DNA of 64,000 nucleotides from Flammulina velutipes (lineage: Eukaryota; Basidiomycota; Agaricomycetes; Agaricales; Physalacriaceae). The stretch lies in NCBI GenBank assembly GCA_011800155.1, contig CM022377.1, positions 1,984,001-2,048,000 of the forward strand, given 5' to 3'. Every line of letters starts with the position of its first letter. Positions within the stretch are counted from its first letter, which is position 1. The position numbers were made by a program, and so were the translations under genes. The notes beneath the pieces were generated by a model. The model was not told the DNA's origin. It saw nothing but the letters and a program-made list of their open reading frames with translations, and made no database searches. Of this stretch, positions 39,021 through 50,174 are shown one piece after another.

Positions 39021-40197
39021 TTAACTCTCAAAGACGCGAAGAATAGTCTCGTATCTAACATCTTCGAGGACGGCCTTCAAGTTTCCATCGCGCCTATCCA
39101 AAGCCTCCTGGCACATATCAATACGCCATCCCGACACAACCAGCACAAGCGCCAGCTTCACATTCCCTTCACATCGCCTCACCACCTCATCCAGCTGCTC
39201 ATCATCCGTAAATATCGACGCATAACTCGGCGGCAGTCCAACCTCAGCAGCGATCGTCCGTATAATCCGCCTCGCCCGATCAACGAGCTTTTCATTTTCA
39301 GCCACGACATTTACCATCTACATCCACAAGAGAAAACGTTCAAATTGACCACCAACAAAAACTAGGCGCAAAAAAGGAAAGGGCACTCACCAAATTACCA
39401 TAAGTCTTCCCCAGCTTGATGTGCACACCTGTTGAGATCATGTTAAGCACCATCTTCGTCGCCGTGCCTCCCTTCAGGCGCGAACTCCCAGTGAGAACCT
39501 CGGGACCGGTCACAGGATCGATCACCAATGCGCAATTGCGTTCGAGCCGTATGGCGCTCGGCCGAACGCACACAAGCCCAATCGTGAGCAATCCCAATTC
39601 CTTCGCGCGCTTCAGCGCCCCCATCACATACGGCGTCCGCCCCGAACACGCAATACCCAATAACACGTCCTCTTTGGCCGGAATGAGAGACTCGAGGTCC
39701 GCCATACCGGCCTCGCGCGAGTCTTCTACGCCTTGTCGTGCGGCCCGCAGGGCTTTGTCGCCGCCTGCGATGAGCGCGATGAACTGCATGGGGTCCGCGT
39801 CGAACGTCGCGGGTAGCTCAGATGCGTCCAGGACGCCGAGTCTGGCGTGGGAATGAGTGTCCGCGAGGAACGAACGGGGGTGGCGGAGGACTCACCGTCC
39901 GCTGTTGCCTGCGCCCATGTAGAGCAGTCGCCCTCCTAAGTTCACGCGTTCCACTATCGCGTCGATGGCGGCCGCTATCGTTGGGAGCACCTCCGAAACG
40001 GCCTTGGCCACCATGGCGTCCTGGTCGTTGATTATTTTGCACATGTCCATCGTGCTCACCGTGTCGATGTGGTTCGTGAGTGGATTGCGGAACTCTGTGG
40101 GTAGGGCGCCTAGGGAGTGGTCCATTGCGTCGCTGTTGAAGCCCAAAGGAGAACAGTAAGTGAACACCATGGGCAACGGAGGCGAGGGAGACATCAT
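39021..40197 (-). CDS. MurQ-type N-acetylmuramic acid 6-phosphate etherase / GCKR-like SIS-domain protein
   Basis: Three exons (40197-39896, 39841-39391, 39317-39021) give 349 aa. The sequence follows bacterial MurQ end to end: TEFRNPLTNHIDTVSTMDMC, GGRLLYMGAGNSGRLGVLDA, SELPATF, GIACSGRTPYVMGALKRAKE, VTGPEVLTGSSRLKGGTATK, MVLNMISTGVHIKLGKTYGN and NEKLVDRARRII. The glutamate of ASE and the later GVED glutamate, the usual catalytic positions, are both present. Bacterial MurQ cleaves the lactyl ether of MurNAc-6-P in peptidoglycan recycling; the animal relative is glucokinase regulatory protein. In a fungus it might process imported bacterial wall sugars or bind sugar phosphates. No kinase (MurK/AnmK) lies nearby. 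Two normal introns show it is nuclear-resident. Confidence 0.9.
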
Positions 40198-40506
40198 ACA
40201 GAAATGACTAGTGCGAGTTTAAGCTCAAGTTTAAGTACTCGGAGTGATTCTAGATTTGAAACAGCTTTAGAGCCGATTTGATTTTCCGGTTAGAATACCA
40301 GCATGGGAATATTTTCTGTTTTGCAGACAACATATATCGATCCAGGACAGCCAATGCCATAACGATGGAGGGAGGGAGGGAAGAAGAGAACGTGCAAACC
40401 GAACTCAAACGATTGGGCTTCCCAAAAGACTTTAAATGATCCCACCGGCCCGGAGCCTGAGGGTATATCTCCCAGTTCTACAGATACAACAAAGATATGT
40501 ACTACA
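40198..40506. other. Intergenic between MurQ-like gene and SIN3
   Basis: 309 bp between tandem minus-strand genes; holds the SIN3 3' flank and the MurQ promoter. No other feature seen. Confidence 0.35.
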
Positions 40507-43500
40507 TCAAGATATGGGTTCCACCTCCGCCACCATATCCTCCTCCTTTCCAGTCCCAACTCGGCTATCCATCCATTTCTTCCGACGCGCCGTGCGTAAA
40601 CGCAAGGACCTCGTCGCCTGTTCCATCTCGTCTTTCTCTCTAATCTTCCAAAAGTAATCTTCGGACCCAGATACGAAGAAAAGCCGATAAGTCCGCACGC
40701 ACACCTTAATCTCCAGCCCATCCAGCGTCCTAGCTTTGGGCTCTGGGAGATTGGTGGGTAGATTCCTTTATAACACTCAGCAGGTGTATAGCACAACAAG
40801 CTCGAGAGCTCACCTTTGCAGGAATGGTCGACGAAGCTTGGAGTGAAGAGTTTGGGACGTCGGACCAGGCTATCGGTGGCGGTTCAGATAAAGAGAGGAG
40901 ATACACCCGCCCTAATCACACGTACCGATATGAACGCCTTGATGTAGTCTTGCCACCGTCCAGTCAGAACCTCTGAATCATCAAAGCTCGTATCATCCTT
41001 CCCGATAAGCTGGATTTTCATCGTTTTCGAGTCGGGTAACTACAGTCGTCAATTAGCATCGGTCCACCCAGAGACACATCCAAAGACCTACCCAGTCAAT
41101 CCGGAATAAATTCTCATCAGGTCCCAAAATCTTCTCAGCGCTATGTCGACTGTTGATCTGGTCCTGGACAGTCAACGTAGGGATGCCCCGATCCCGCTTC
41201 AACAACTCCAAAAGCTCAACGCTCTTCGCGTCCGAAAGCGCATTTTGAACCTATGATGTCATGAGCCTCTATCTAAGAGGAACACGGGCTCCCGAGCGTA
41301 CCTGTTTGATGACAAGCCCGATTACTTTGTCGATAGTGAAAATCTTGTACGCCTCCTGGACCAACGATAAGATAGCTGCGAAAAACATTATGATGAACCC
41401 CGCACCTTGACACCAAACATGTGCCTCATCAGGTCCTCAAAGGCCCCCTGCTCCAAATCATTATCAAAGAGACGCTCGCAAGACTCTAGCATCAACTCGT
41501 AATAATTCGCAGCTTGCTCTGATGGGTTCTCTTCAGTCAATCCGAGAGCCAAAGCGTTAGGGTTGGGGCCAGATTCAACAATCTTCTGGTGTCCCAAGTC
41601 GCGGAAGATCGACAGGCGCGAATAAAGAACCTGTCGAGCTCTATTAGATAATGAAGTTTTGACAATGGATGAAAACCGTACCTCCAAAAGTCGCAGGAGA
41701 ACATAATACGTGGTGTTCGTGAAAAAGAAGCCCTTCTTAGGCGTACCCTCCATGGGAACAGGCGACGCCAGTCTTGACACGGGAGGCGAATTAGCTTCCT
41801 GCGCCCTCGTCTTGCGATTTGTGACCTTCGCCTGCTCGCTCTTAAGCAGACTCTTCCTCAGATCCCCACTCTTCTTCCCCTTCCCTTTAGACGAGCCAGC
41901 CACAGAAGACGCGTCGGCATCGCTATCGCTCATATCAACATCACTGTCCGCCATGAGCCCAGTTCTCGGATCGACATTGAACGCACTGCAGAATATCTGC
42001 GGATCCTGCATGAAGAACAACGGCACAAACACCCTCAAAAAACCCTCGATCCTCTTCCGCTCGTCCTTGTGCAGCTGGCCTTGTGTCCGATCCAAGAAGG
42101 AGAACGTCAACTTGAGTATGTCTTGCACAATCCCAAAGTCCTCCACCACGAAATCGAGTTGGTGTCTCGGGCGCGTCCTCGAGAACAGCGGGTCGATCAA
42201 GGCTGCTCGTTTGGACATCTGCTCCTCCCTCGCCGCCTCGATTTGGTTAACGAACGATTTGACAGTAAGCGCCTTCTTGTCCGTGACCTTGAACATGATT
42301 GCTTGTTGGTCCAGGCTCTTCACATAGTTCCTGGCCTCCACCTCTCGCCACACCTTGTTCCATTCCCGCTGGGCGCGCTTCCACTCGTCCTCCTTGGCCT
42401 TAAGGCGCTGAAGCACGACAGGGATGGCTTGCGACGGCATTTCCTGCATGGCTTGGATCACATCCGCCCCGCCTTCACGTCCCCAGATCTTCTTGATGAC
42501 ACGGTGGTTGATGGCTTTCGCCGATCCATTGAGATTAGGTTTTACTTTGAACGACGCCCGCTCTTCAGAAGTGAGTTGGGCGATTTTGTTGTTGATAGGT
42601 TCGAGAATGGTGATAGTGCGGGTAATGGCCTCGATGTGGAAGTCGTACTCGTGTCGTTCCTCTTCGCTTCGATGGAGAGCCTCTTCGAATAGGTTCTTGC
42701 GTTGAGACGTCATTGGGGGGTCGTCGCTTGACCATGTTGGATGAGCGACCCAGTCGTCGTTGAGAACAGAACGGCACATATCATCGCGTCCGGAACATGC
42801 AACCTTGCTCTCCTGCGCGAGGTCAGACAAATTTATGAAAATAAGTAATGCACGTACACTGGGAGCTAACTTGCGGTAGCTTCCATACTGGATACCGAGA
42901 TCCACGCGTGTTGGCCTATCTTGCAAGCCAGCGACGATTGGCCTAGTAAACCCGTATGGCTGCTCCCTCTCCCATTGAATGTATTCGCGTTCCCGCCTTT
43001 CGTCCCAGCCGAGGATTTCCCTGAATTGCTTCACAAGTTCTGGGTCCAAGATGAAATGTCGAGTCTCTTTCACAAGCCGTCCAGTGTCAATGGTGCCCTG
43101 CGTGAAGAGGTTGATGATCTTGAGGAACTCGTTATAGGCTTCCTGGCTGTCCAGGGATCGCTTGACGCGTTCAAAGAATTGAGAGTCGTCGGAACGCGGT
43201 GGTGGGGGAGGCGGGGGCGGAGCGACGTGCCTCCGGTCTGTTCTCGAGGATGAGTGATCATGAGTGGCGACGGCCTTTTTCTTTGACTATGATAGACATT
43301 CATTGGGGTGAATACGACGGCACTAGGAACATACTTTGTGGTGAGTAGACGATCTTGCTTCGCGGTCCCGTTCTTTTTCTCGTTCACGTTCCCGCTCACG
43401 CTCTCTTTCTCGTTCCTTCTCCTTGTCTTTCCGTTTGCGCTTGTGGGACAGGACAGTTTCCATCCTTTTACGAGAGGGATCGTGAGAGAAGTCGGGCATA

Positions 43501-44438
43501 AACAGATGAAAATCCGCTTGGAGGTCAAGGTCATTTTTGAACAACCTGCGAATCTGGGCCGAGACTTCCTCCTGCTGCTGGTGGTCAGTAAAAGAGCTAT
43601 CATGAAGTTGGGGTACACACTTCGTCGACGTTGTTGGGTTGGTGGCGATATCTCGAGAGAATGTCGAGGAATTGTTTATAGGTATCGGCGTCACATCTCT
43701 TCTTGATTTTCTGGATGTAGTCAAATGCCGGCTGCTGTTCGGCCTCGATGTGTGGCGGCGGTGGGGAGCGTGGTACCGGGGGCGGGGGTGCCGGCGGCAG
43801 GAAGATTGGGTGTGGGTTTATGACTGTCGAGCCATGTGGCGAGTTGACGATGATATGGTCGTTGGACGAACAGACAATGTTGTATCCAGCTGGCAGGAAT
43901 GTGTTGAACCCGGAAATCAGCGTTTGGTGGCCGTAGAATAGGTGCGATACACGCTCAATAACGCCTGGGGTATCAATCCTAAGAGGGCAGTCTAGTCGCA
44001 TACTGGCACGGGAGCAACAAAAACGCACTTTTGCCCTTTGAACTCTTTCATTATCTCCAGGAAATGATTGTACACGTTGGGCTGGTCCTGGAACTGGTTC
44101 TTGACCGCGTCGAGATATCCGAGTGCGTCGCTGACGTTGAGCGAGCGCGGCTCGAGGGTGTCCATGCGGGGCGGCGAGTCGTCGAGCAAGAGCGCTACGG
44201 ACTCCGAGCGGCCGTCGTGGCGTCGTCCGTCGCTGTACCGCGCCTGCATTTCTCGACCGTCGAGAGGAGGTGCTCGAGGCTCCTTCTTGGCAGCGTCCGG
44301 AAGCGTGGCCGTCAACGCAGCCGTAATTTTGTTGGAAGCACCCGCAGAATCTGCGTCATCATCAACTGCTTTGTTGTCCTTTGACGACCCTGGAACAGGT
44401 ACTGCCTCTTTCTTTTCCAAAGGCTCGTCAATGTCCAT
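40507..44438 (-). CDS. SIN3: Transcriptional corepressor SIN3
   Basis: Assembled exons give a complete SIN3. PAH1: [20 protein letters not shown], then [23 protein letters not shown]2: [23 protein letters not shown]3: [20 protein letters not shown]. The HDAC-interaction domain follows: [40 protein letters not shown]. The C-terminal region has [19 protein letters not shown] and DENLFRIDW, ending [12 protein letters not shown]3 scaffolds the Rpd3 histone deacetylase complex in the nucleus. A notable [18 protein letters not shown] run lies between PAH2 and PAH3. The start ([11 protein letters not shown] at 44438) has G at -3; an extra 5' exon further upstream, with a possible donor (GTGGTAAGAC) near 44620, cannot be excluded. 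Confidence 0.93.
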
Positions 44439-46118
44439 ATCTTCCTGTCTTCGTCGGGCAGAACAGCGTCAGGAAGCGGCTCGACGTCGAGATGGACGAT
44501 GGGAAGAAGCAAAGATGGTCTGTGCGCAAATCTTTCCACGTGCTCGACACTTTGATTCCGATCAACGGGGATAACGCTTTCCATTCCGTTGAACAATCAT
44601 GTCTCAAAAATTCCTGAGCGTCTTACCACTATAGTCTTCGGAATAGGAAATAAATACGCACACAAAGACGACGAAACCGAAATTGCAGATTCCTGGTCTG
44701 GCGCGTCTCGCCGTTTCCCAGAATCATCATTTCCATCGGGACAGTCCAAGTAGGCGACGTACTCGAGCTAGTGGTATCGAGTGACGGGGCAGTGGATAAC
44801 AACATCATCCCTTTCTTGCAGAAATCTTTGGGCTCGCTGTCTGAGATTCGCCGTCGCATTGGATCGACTCCCAACCACTCGCGCCGAAGGGCTCCGTGCT
44901 CGTTTCTTCTCCCTTCCAATCCTTCTTCGACTGCTTGATGGAAGAGCGGTCTTGGTATCTTAAATACTGGTGATAACCGACGTCGACATAAACTGAAGGG
45001 TCAAACGTGGATGCTTCTACCAACTCTATCGACGAAACAACACTCCGAGACATCTAATACATCTACACTGGACATTGCTGGATAATCAATCAATTCAATC
45101 AAAGGTATGCCAATCTAGGTCAACAAGCATGATACTCACTTCTCCTCTAGATGCGCCACCGGAGAACAAATTCGGCGTTTTGTACTGGTTGCTATGATCA
45201 CAATCAGTCGCGCTCACTTCGACCGCATTCACTGCTTCTACTACATATGAGAGACTTTCTGCAGCGACCAACACATATCATACCATTAGAGAGCGATCTC
45301 TTTCGCACTCACTCGTACGGCTCTCACGCATCTCTTTGAGGCGCTGCTCTGACCTCCTGCTATAGACAAAGGTCCTAAGGATGGTCCAAATTTCTGACAG
45401 GTTCAAGCGCTTCCATTCTTCAGTGTTCCTTCTAAATCTCATCTTCATTACCAGGTTCTTTCGCCGACAGCCTGAGATACACTCTATATGATGTGTTGTC
45501 GAAATATGCAGTTCGTTGCTGGTTTGGTTCATGGACCCCCCAACAACGGGATTAATTACTTATAGCTGCAGGACAAACTTGCGCTTGCGTCTACCCGAGA
45601 ATCGATGGGAGATCATTATTTGCCGTATCTGTCGCACCATGGGAGGCCTCAGGCGGAACAGCCGTATGAGACAGTATACATTGATATCGTGCCGCTTCTA
45701 GATAATGACACTCGCCGCGGTGAGGCAGTACACGTGGAGACAGGGCTCGGAGCTGGTTATGCATTATCGGAGGTAGGTGGCCAATGGTAGATCTTATTAT
45801 TGTTATTTGTACTAACAAACTGTATTATTAGACTGTCGTCACTAGCATAGTTATACTTTCTGGTTGATCAATCAGAGAGCGTCTGCGTTGACGCCATCGC
45901 TAGGCAAACTTCTAACACAGGACTGCATGTCATTGATACCAGTACACCGCCTACCGCAACAGGTTGTCAAATAATCGGTAGTCTTGTATCGCCTGTTGTG
46001 AGGATGGTAGTCTCTTAAGAATGTGTACATGCACCGTCTCACTGTGGTGTAGCTCACGGCAATGCAATGGGATATATATATTCCTCTCTTTTCTGCGGCG
46101 CAAGTGTAACTTTCGATT
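44439..46118. other. 1.7-kb region, SIN3 promoter side; weak ORFs only
   Basis: Contains a CACGTG site (44537-44542) and a motif at 44556-44590 that recurs near 47,466. A minus-strand frame 45053-44805 (begins MSRSVVSSIELVEAS) may be a 5' leader or small gene. A plus-strand frame from about 45560 to 45778 can be spliced (donor GTAGGT, acceptor TTATTAG) to end at about 45866; I recognise neither product. A TATA-like gggatatatatattcc lies at 46068-46083, about 40 bp before the GH18 start. Confidence 0.35.
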
Positions 46119-47264
46119 ATGACTTTCGCACGAACTTTCTTCACTTGGACCGTTGTATGTCTGCTGGCAGTATGTGCAACTGGTCACCCTCTGGAAGCCA
46201 GTCGAGGCTTACAAGGGCGTGGAGAAGTTAAGGATGGTAAGAACACAGTAGACGTGGGTGCGTATCTATACAGAACTCAAGAGGCCCGTGTACTGACAAC
46301 ACGCCAAGGTACTCCTCCGCGACACCTCCCTCCTAGGGCCGAAGAAAACGCCAACCGCGTCGTGATGTACTACCAGACGCACTTCACAAAAATGGGCAAT
46401 AATGAGGAAACAGAGAATTTGCTCGATCCACTTCCTCTCGTCGGCCAGATCACCCATCTCATGCTCGGAGCCTTCCACTTGAACGAGGGTAAGCCTGAAG
46501 CGGAGAAAGTGACGCTAAACAACCATGTTCCGCACGACGACTACTTCAAGAAGCTGTGGCCGGCAATCACGGGGATGCAGGAGAAGGGGGTGAAGGTGCT
46601 CGGGATGCTGGGTGGCGCTGCTAATGGCACCTACCCTATGCTCACAGACGACAAGTGGGACGATTATTATCCTGCGCTGAAGAAAGTGATCACTGACCGC
46701 AAGCTGGACGGTATGGACCTTGACGTCGAGCAGGCAACATCGCTCCAGACAATCGAACGGATCATCGAGACGCTCAAAAAGGATTTCGGCGACAAGTTCA
46801 TTATCACCCTCACGCCCGTCGCGTCTGCGCTTTCTGGTGGCAGCAATTTATCTGGATTCAGCTACCTCGACCTAGAAAAGGGTAAGATGAAGGACAAGAT
46901 CAGCTTTTACAACGCACAATTCTACTCTGGGTTCGGGACATTCACACTCGACGAATATGTGAAAGCCGCCGGAAGTGGTATCGACACGTCGAGGATTACA
47001 GCAACGCTGTTAACGAGTCCCCGACATGGACAAGGATTTGTGGCAGTTGATAAGGTGAAGTCAGTTATTCAAGAGTTAATGGGAAAATATGGGACAAAAT
47101 GGGGAGGGGTAGGGGGCTGGGAATACTTTGGGGCGACGGATTGGGCGAAGGATATGCACGAGACAATCCAGAAAGGGGCTCAGAAGCGTGAAGTTGGGAA
47201 GGAGGATGCGTTACGAGGACGGAGTGGTGTGAGACGTGTACGGTTCAGCCGCGAACGGGATTGA
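46119..47264 (+). CDS. GH18 glycoside hydrolase (chitinase / endo-N-acetylglucosaminidase type), secreted
   Basis: Start MTFARTFFTWTVVCLLAVCA is a signal peptide. The barrel shows VVMYYQTHF (beta-1), ITHLMLGAFHLN, GVKVLGMLGGAANGTYP, and the GH18 catalytic signature DGMDLDVEQ (DxxDxDxE) with the acid/base Glu, then ISFYNAQFYSGFG and VGGWEYFGA. About 380 aa unspliced. A stretch at 46237-46308 is exactly 72 nt with a GTAAGA donor, a CTGAC branch site and an AAG acceptor, and has no stop, so it is probably an intron whose retention keeps the frame; removing it gives about 357 aa. The product should hydrolyse chitin or chitobiose cores outside the cell. The C-terminus is basic. Confidence 0.9.
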   Translation: MTFARTFFTWTVVCLLAVCATGHPLEASRGLQGRGEVKDGKNTVDVGAYLYRTQEARVLTTRQGTPPRHLPPRAEENANRVVMYYQTHFTKMGNNEETENLLDPLPLVGQITHLMLGAFHLNEGKPEAEKVTLNNHVPHDDYFKKLWPAITGMQEKGVKVLGMLGGAANGTYPMLTDDKWDDYYPALKKVITDRKLDGMDLDVEQATSLQTIERIIETLKKDFGDKFIITLTPVASALSGGSNLSGFSYLDLEKGKMKDKISFYNAQFYSGFGTFTLDEYVKAAGSGIDTSRITATLLTSPRHGQGFVAVDKVKSVIQELMGKYGTKWGGVGGWEYFGATDWAKDMHETIQKGAQKREVGKEDALRGRSGVRRVRFSRERD

Positions 47265-47989
47265 AGTTGATTATACCCAGGGGCTGAAGCAGTTGATGAG
47301 TATTTATTTATTTAGTAGGATAGTAGCAGATTGTAATGGCTCACACTAAAATGCATGAAATTCATACAAAACTTCAACGCGATCGATACACGGTGGCGTC
47401 GACTGGTCGTGATGGTCTGCGCGAGAGCGTGTCACGTGATCCATGTTTTACTTCCGATCAATATCATCAACGGGGATAACGGTTGCCAATCCGTTCGATC
47501 GGTTTGACCGTCTCTCTCTCACGACGCCCGAGTAAATCAACAGGCTGAGGTAACAAACTCACACATCATGTCGTACCTCAATGCGTTCAAGAGTCTGGAG
47601 TCTTGGTGCAGCTTGAACTTCTATATCATGATCCAATATAATGAATGTCCACCGCTGACCATAAATCAGGACAATGGACAAAGCACTGGTGACACCAGGC
47701 GCTAATATTCGGTGCTCTATAGCTTATGGGGCTGTCTGAAACCGTTTGCGGGATCCTGGATGTAAAGGGCCGAAAGGGCCCGCAACAGGCTCGAGATATA
47801 TTCTCACCGGGGTTGCGCCACATAATAACGCAATTGAGTGAGTGGCGCAACACCGTGCCTGCACTTAACCCTTTTTCTCCACGCGCTGCATACGGTCCTC
47901 GGTCATCTTATCCGGATCACACCACTAAGCCTCTGGGCGGCCTACTTAACTGGACTAGACACTTTCGAAGCCCTGGATCGCTCTCAGCA
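47265..47989. promoter_or_regulatory. Intergenic, upstream of the aldehyde dehydrogenase
   Basis: 725 bp. A CACGTG site at 47433-47438 is followed by the motif at 47466-47495 shared with the SIN3 upstream region. The ALDH reading frame is open back to 47726, but I place the start at 47990. No other gene seen. Confidence 0.4.
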
Positions 47990-49721
47990 ATGACTTTCAC
48001 CCTCCTCCAGATCAACTCCGACAAATGCTCCTCCTCAAACGGCGCTTCGTTCGACGTTCGCAACCCTCTCACCAACAAAGTCGTAGGCAGGGCCGCGTCT
48101 GCCACTCGGGATGATTGCTTTGCAGCAATAAGCTCCGCTGCCGCGGCGTTCACCTCCTGGCAAAACAGCACCGTCTCCGAGAGACAAAATATCTTCCAAA
48201 GCGCTATTCATCTCCTGCAGACACCCCAATATGAGCAAGAAATGGTCACTGCCTTCCAGGAAGAACTGGGCGTTACTCCCGTTACCGCTGAATTCAACTG
48301 GCGTATCTCTATCGTGTTCTTAACTGTCCTCCTCGAGGCTCTCAAGACGGTCAAGGAACCAGAAACACACGACTCGGCTGTGGTCCCAGGAGCCAAAGTC
48401 ACTGTTACGCGAAAACCTCTTGGTGTTATGCAAGTCGTTCTCTGTTATCTTCGAAAGTCTTTCTCACTCTCGTTCTTATTACAGTCTTTCATGTGCGCCA
48501 TGGAACCTCCCAGGAGGTCTGACTATCCTCGCTGCATGCTTTCCCATTATATTTGGTAACACTGTCATCCTCAAACCGTCAGAATACTCGCCACGCAGTC
48601 AAGCAGTCATTGTCGACCTCCTTCATGCCGCTGGGCTCCCGAACGGTGTCTTGAACTACATCCCCATGGCACGCGATGACGCCCCGTCGTTGCTACCGGA
48701 CATTATCGCAGACGCGAGGGTGCGCAAAGTCGTCGTGAGTAGCATCCGCTGCGCATGTTCTACACAGACTCAACATGCATCCAGTTCATCGGAAGCTCCC
48801 ATGTCGGACGACTTCTTGCCATTGAGGCTGCTAAACATCTCAAACCGTGCATGATGGAACTAGGCGGTAAAGCACCTGCAATCGTTCGTATATTGTCGGA
48901 CAAACCCTTCACCCCCATGAACTCACCTTGCCCGTAGGTCTTATCAGATGCAAACATGGAAAGTGCAGCGGAGGTGATTGTCTCAGGTGGAGTTCGCCAG
49001 AGCGGCCAAGCATGTGTGTCCACTGAGCGTGTCATCGTCATGAGGGACGCTGTCGACCGACTCATCCCGCTCATCTGCTCAGCCGCGAAGGAGTTAAAGA
49101 TCACTGAGCCTCTGTTTTCGGAAAATGGAGTGAAGAGCTTCCTCGCCATGGTTAAGGAGGCGACGGAAACAGAAGGCGTTGAGCTTCTAGTAGGTGATCT
49201 TACTGCAGATGGAAACGTGGTACAAGCCCATGTTTTGAGTGGCGTAAGGCCTGGAATGAGGATGTGGGAAGTCGAGTCTTTCGGGCCGGGTAAGCTGTTC
49301 TTGGCTTGTCTTTTCGGGCTAATTAACGAGTTCTGATTCCAGCGCTCTCTATCATGGTTGTAGATAGCATAGAAGAAGCTATCACAATGGCAAATGCCAC
49401 GAAGTACTCACTTGCGGCATCCGTCTGGACTTCCAATAAAACTCTCGGTCAAGAAATTGCGGCTCAGCTGCGTTCCGGTATGTTGCGTATTCTGATTTAT
49501 CAAGAGAGTGTCATTGAATCGTGCACGTTACACCAGGTTACGTGAACATCAATGGATCTACAACGCATTGTGAGCCCGCACTTCCAATTCAAGCTGCTGG
49601 GTAAGCCTTTATCAATCCCTATCGTGCTTCTATTGAGCGTTTCAGATCTGGGTTGTCGGGGTATGGGGAGTATGAAATCAACGAGTTCACATACAGGCAG
49701 GTCAAAGTAACACATTCATAA
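47990..49721 (+). CDS. Aldehyde dehydrogenase (NAD(P)+-dependent)
   Basis: Seven exons (47990-48429, 48485-48734, 48785-48883, 48938-49289, 49343-49477, 49537-49600, 49646-49721) give exactly 471 aa. ALDH motifs: KPLGVILSCAPWNLPGG, ILKPSEYSPRSQAVIVDLLH, FIGSSHVGRLL, MMELGGKAPAIV with the general-base Glu, and VRQSGQACVSTER with the catalytic Cys, then SGYGEYEINEFTYRQ at the C-terminus. The first intron (48430-48484) uses a GC donor (GCAAGT); any GT donor nearby breaks the frame. The family oxidises aldehydes to acids; the benzaldehyde/salicylaldehyde-type subgroup is likely. It is followed on the same strand by a P450 and lies near an acyl-CoA ligase, which would fit an aldehyde-to-acid-to-CoA route. 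Confidence 0.93.
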
Positions 49722-50174
49722 GCACTGAACAGTGGGATGTCGTCGTCAAATCTCACCAGTAGCAAGTCGATGCAGCAAATCAACACATTCAATCATCCCG
49801 GAGATTATGATTCATGGCGCAACATTTGATCAAGTGGCCAAAGCCAACGAGGATCCTCGCCGGATTTGGGCATCACCGCCAACTGTTCCTCTTACCTACG
49901 TCCATGACTCGGAGTGGATTCAACTTTTACGCAACGTGGGGTCATCGGAGCCAACCCAATAGATATCGTTTGGTCACAAGGATCTCAAAATAGTCCGCAA
50001 TTAACCTCTTGTCAGGAAGCGCCATCATCATCATGGAAGTCACTTCTGTATGCATCCGTTGGCGCTCTTTGGGCCGTCGTTTGTGGAGATTTGTCAATTC
50101 CGACTCTTCGGTAGCCCAAAACTTCTCACGAGTACAAAAACGACTTTCAACTCCATCTCTGTAGTTCGTCTCCC
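49722..50174. other. Intergenic between ALDH and P450-2
   Basis: 453 bp between tandem genes; presumably the P450-2 promoter. Short frames are incoherent; no clear TATA box. Confidence 0.35.

Noticed and set aside
48420..48500. Apparent frameshift in the aldehyde dehydrogenase, suggesting a pseudogene
   Set aside because: A GC-AG intron (48430-48484) restores the frame, and the seven exons sum to 471 codons plus stop.
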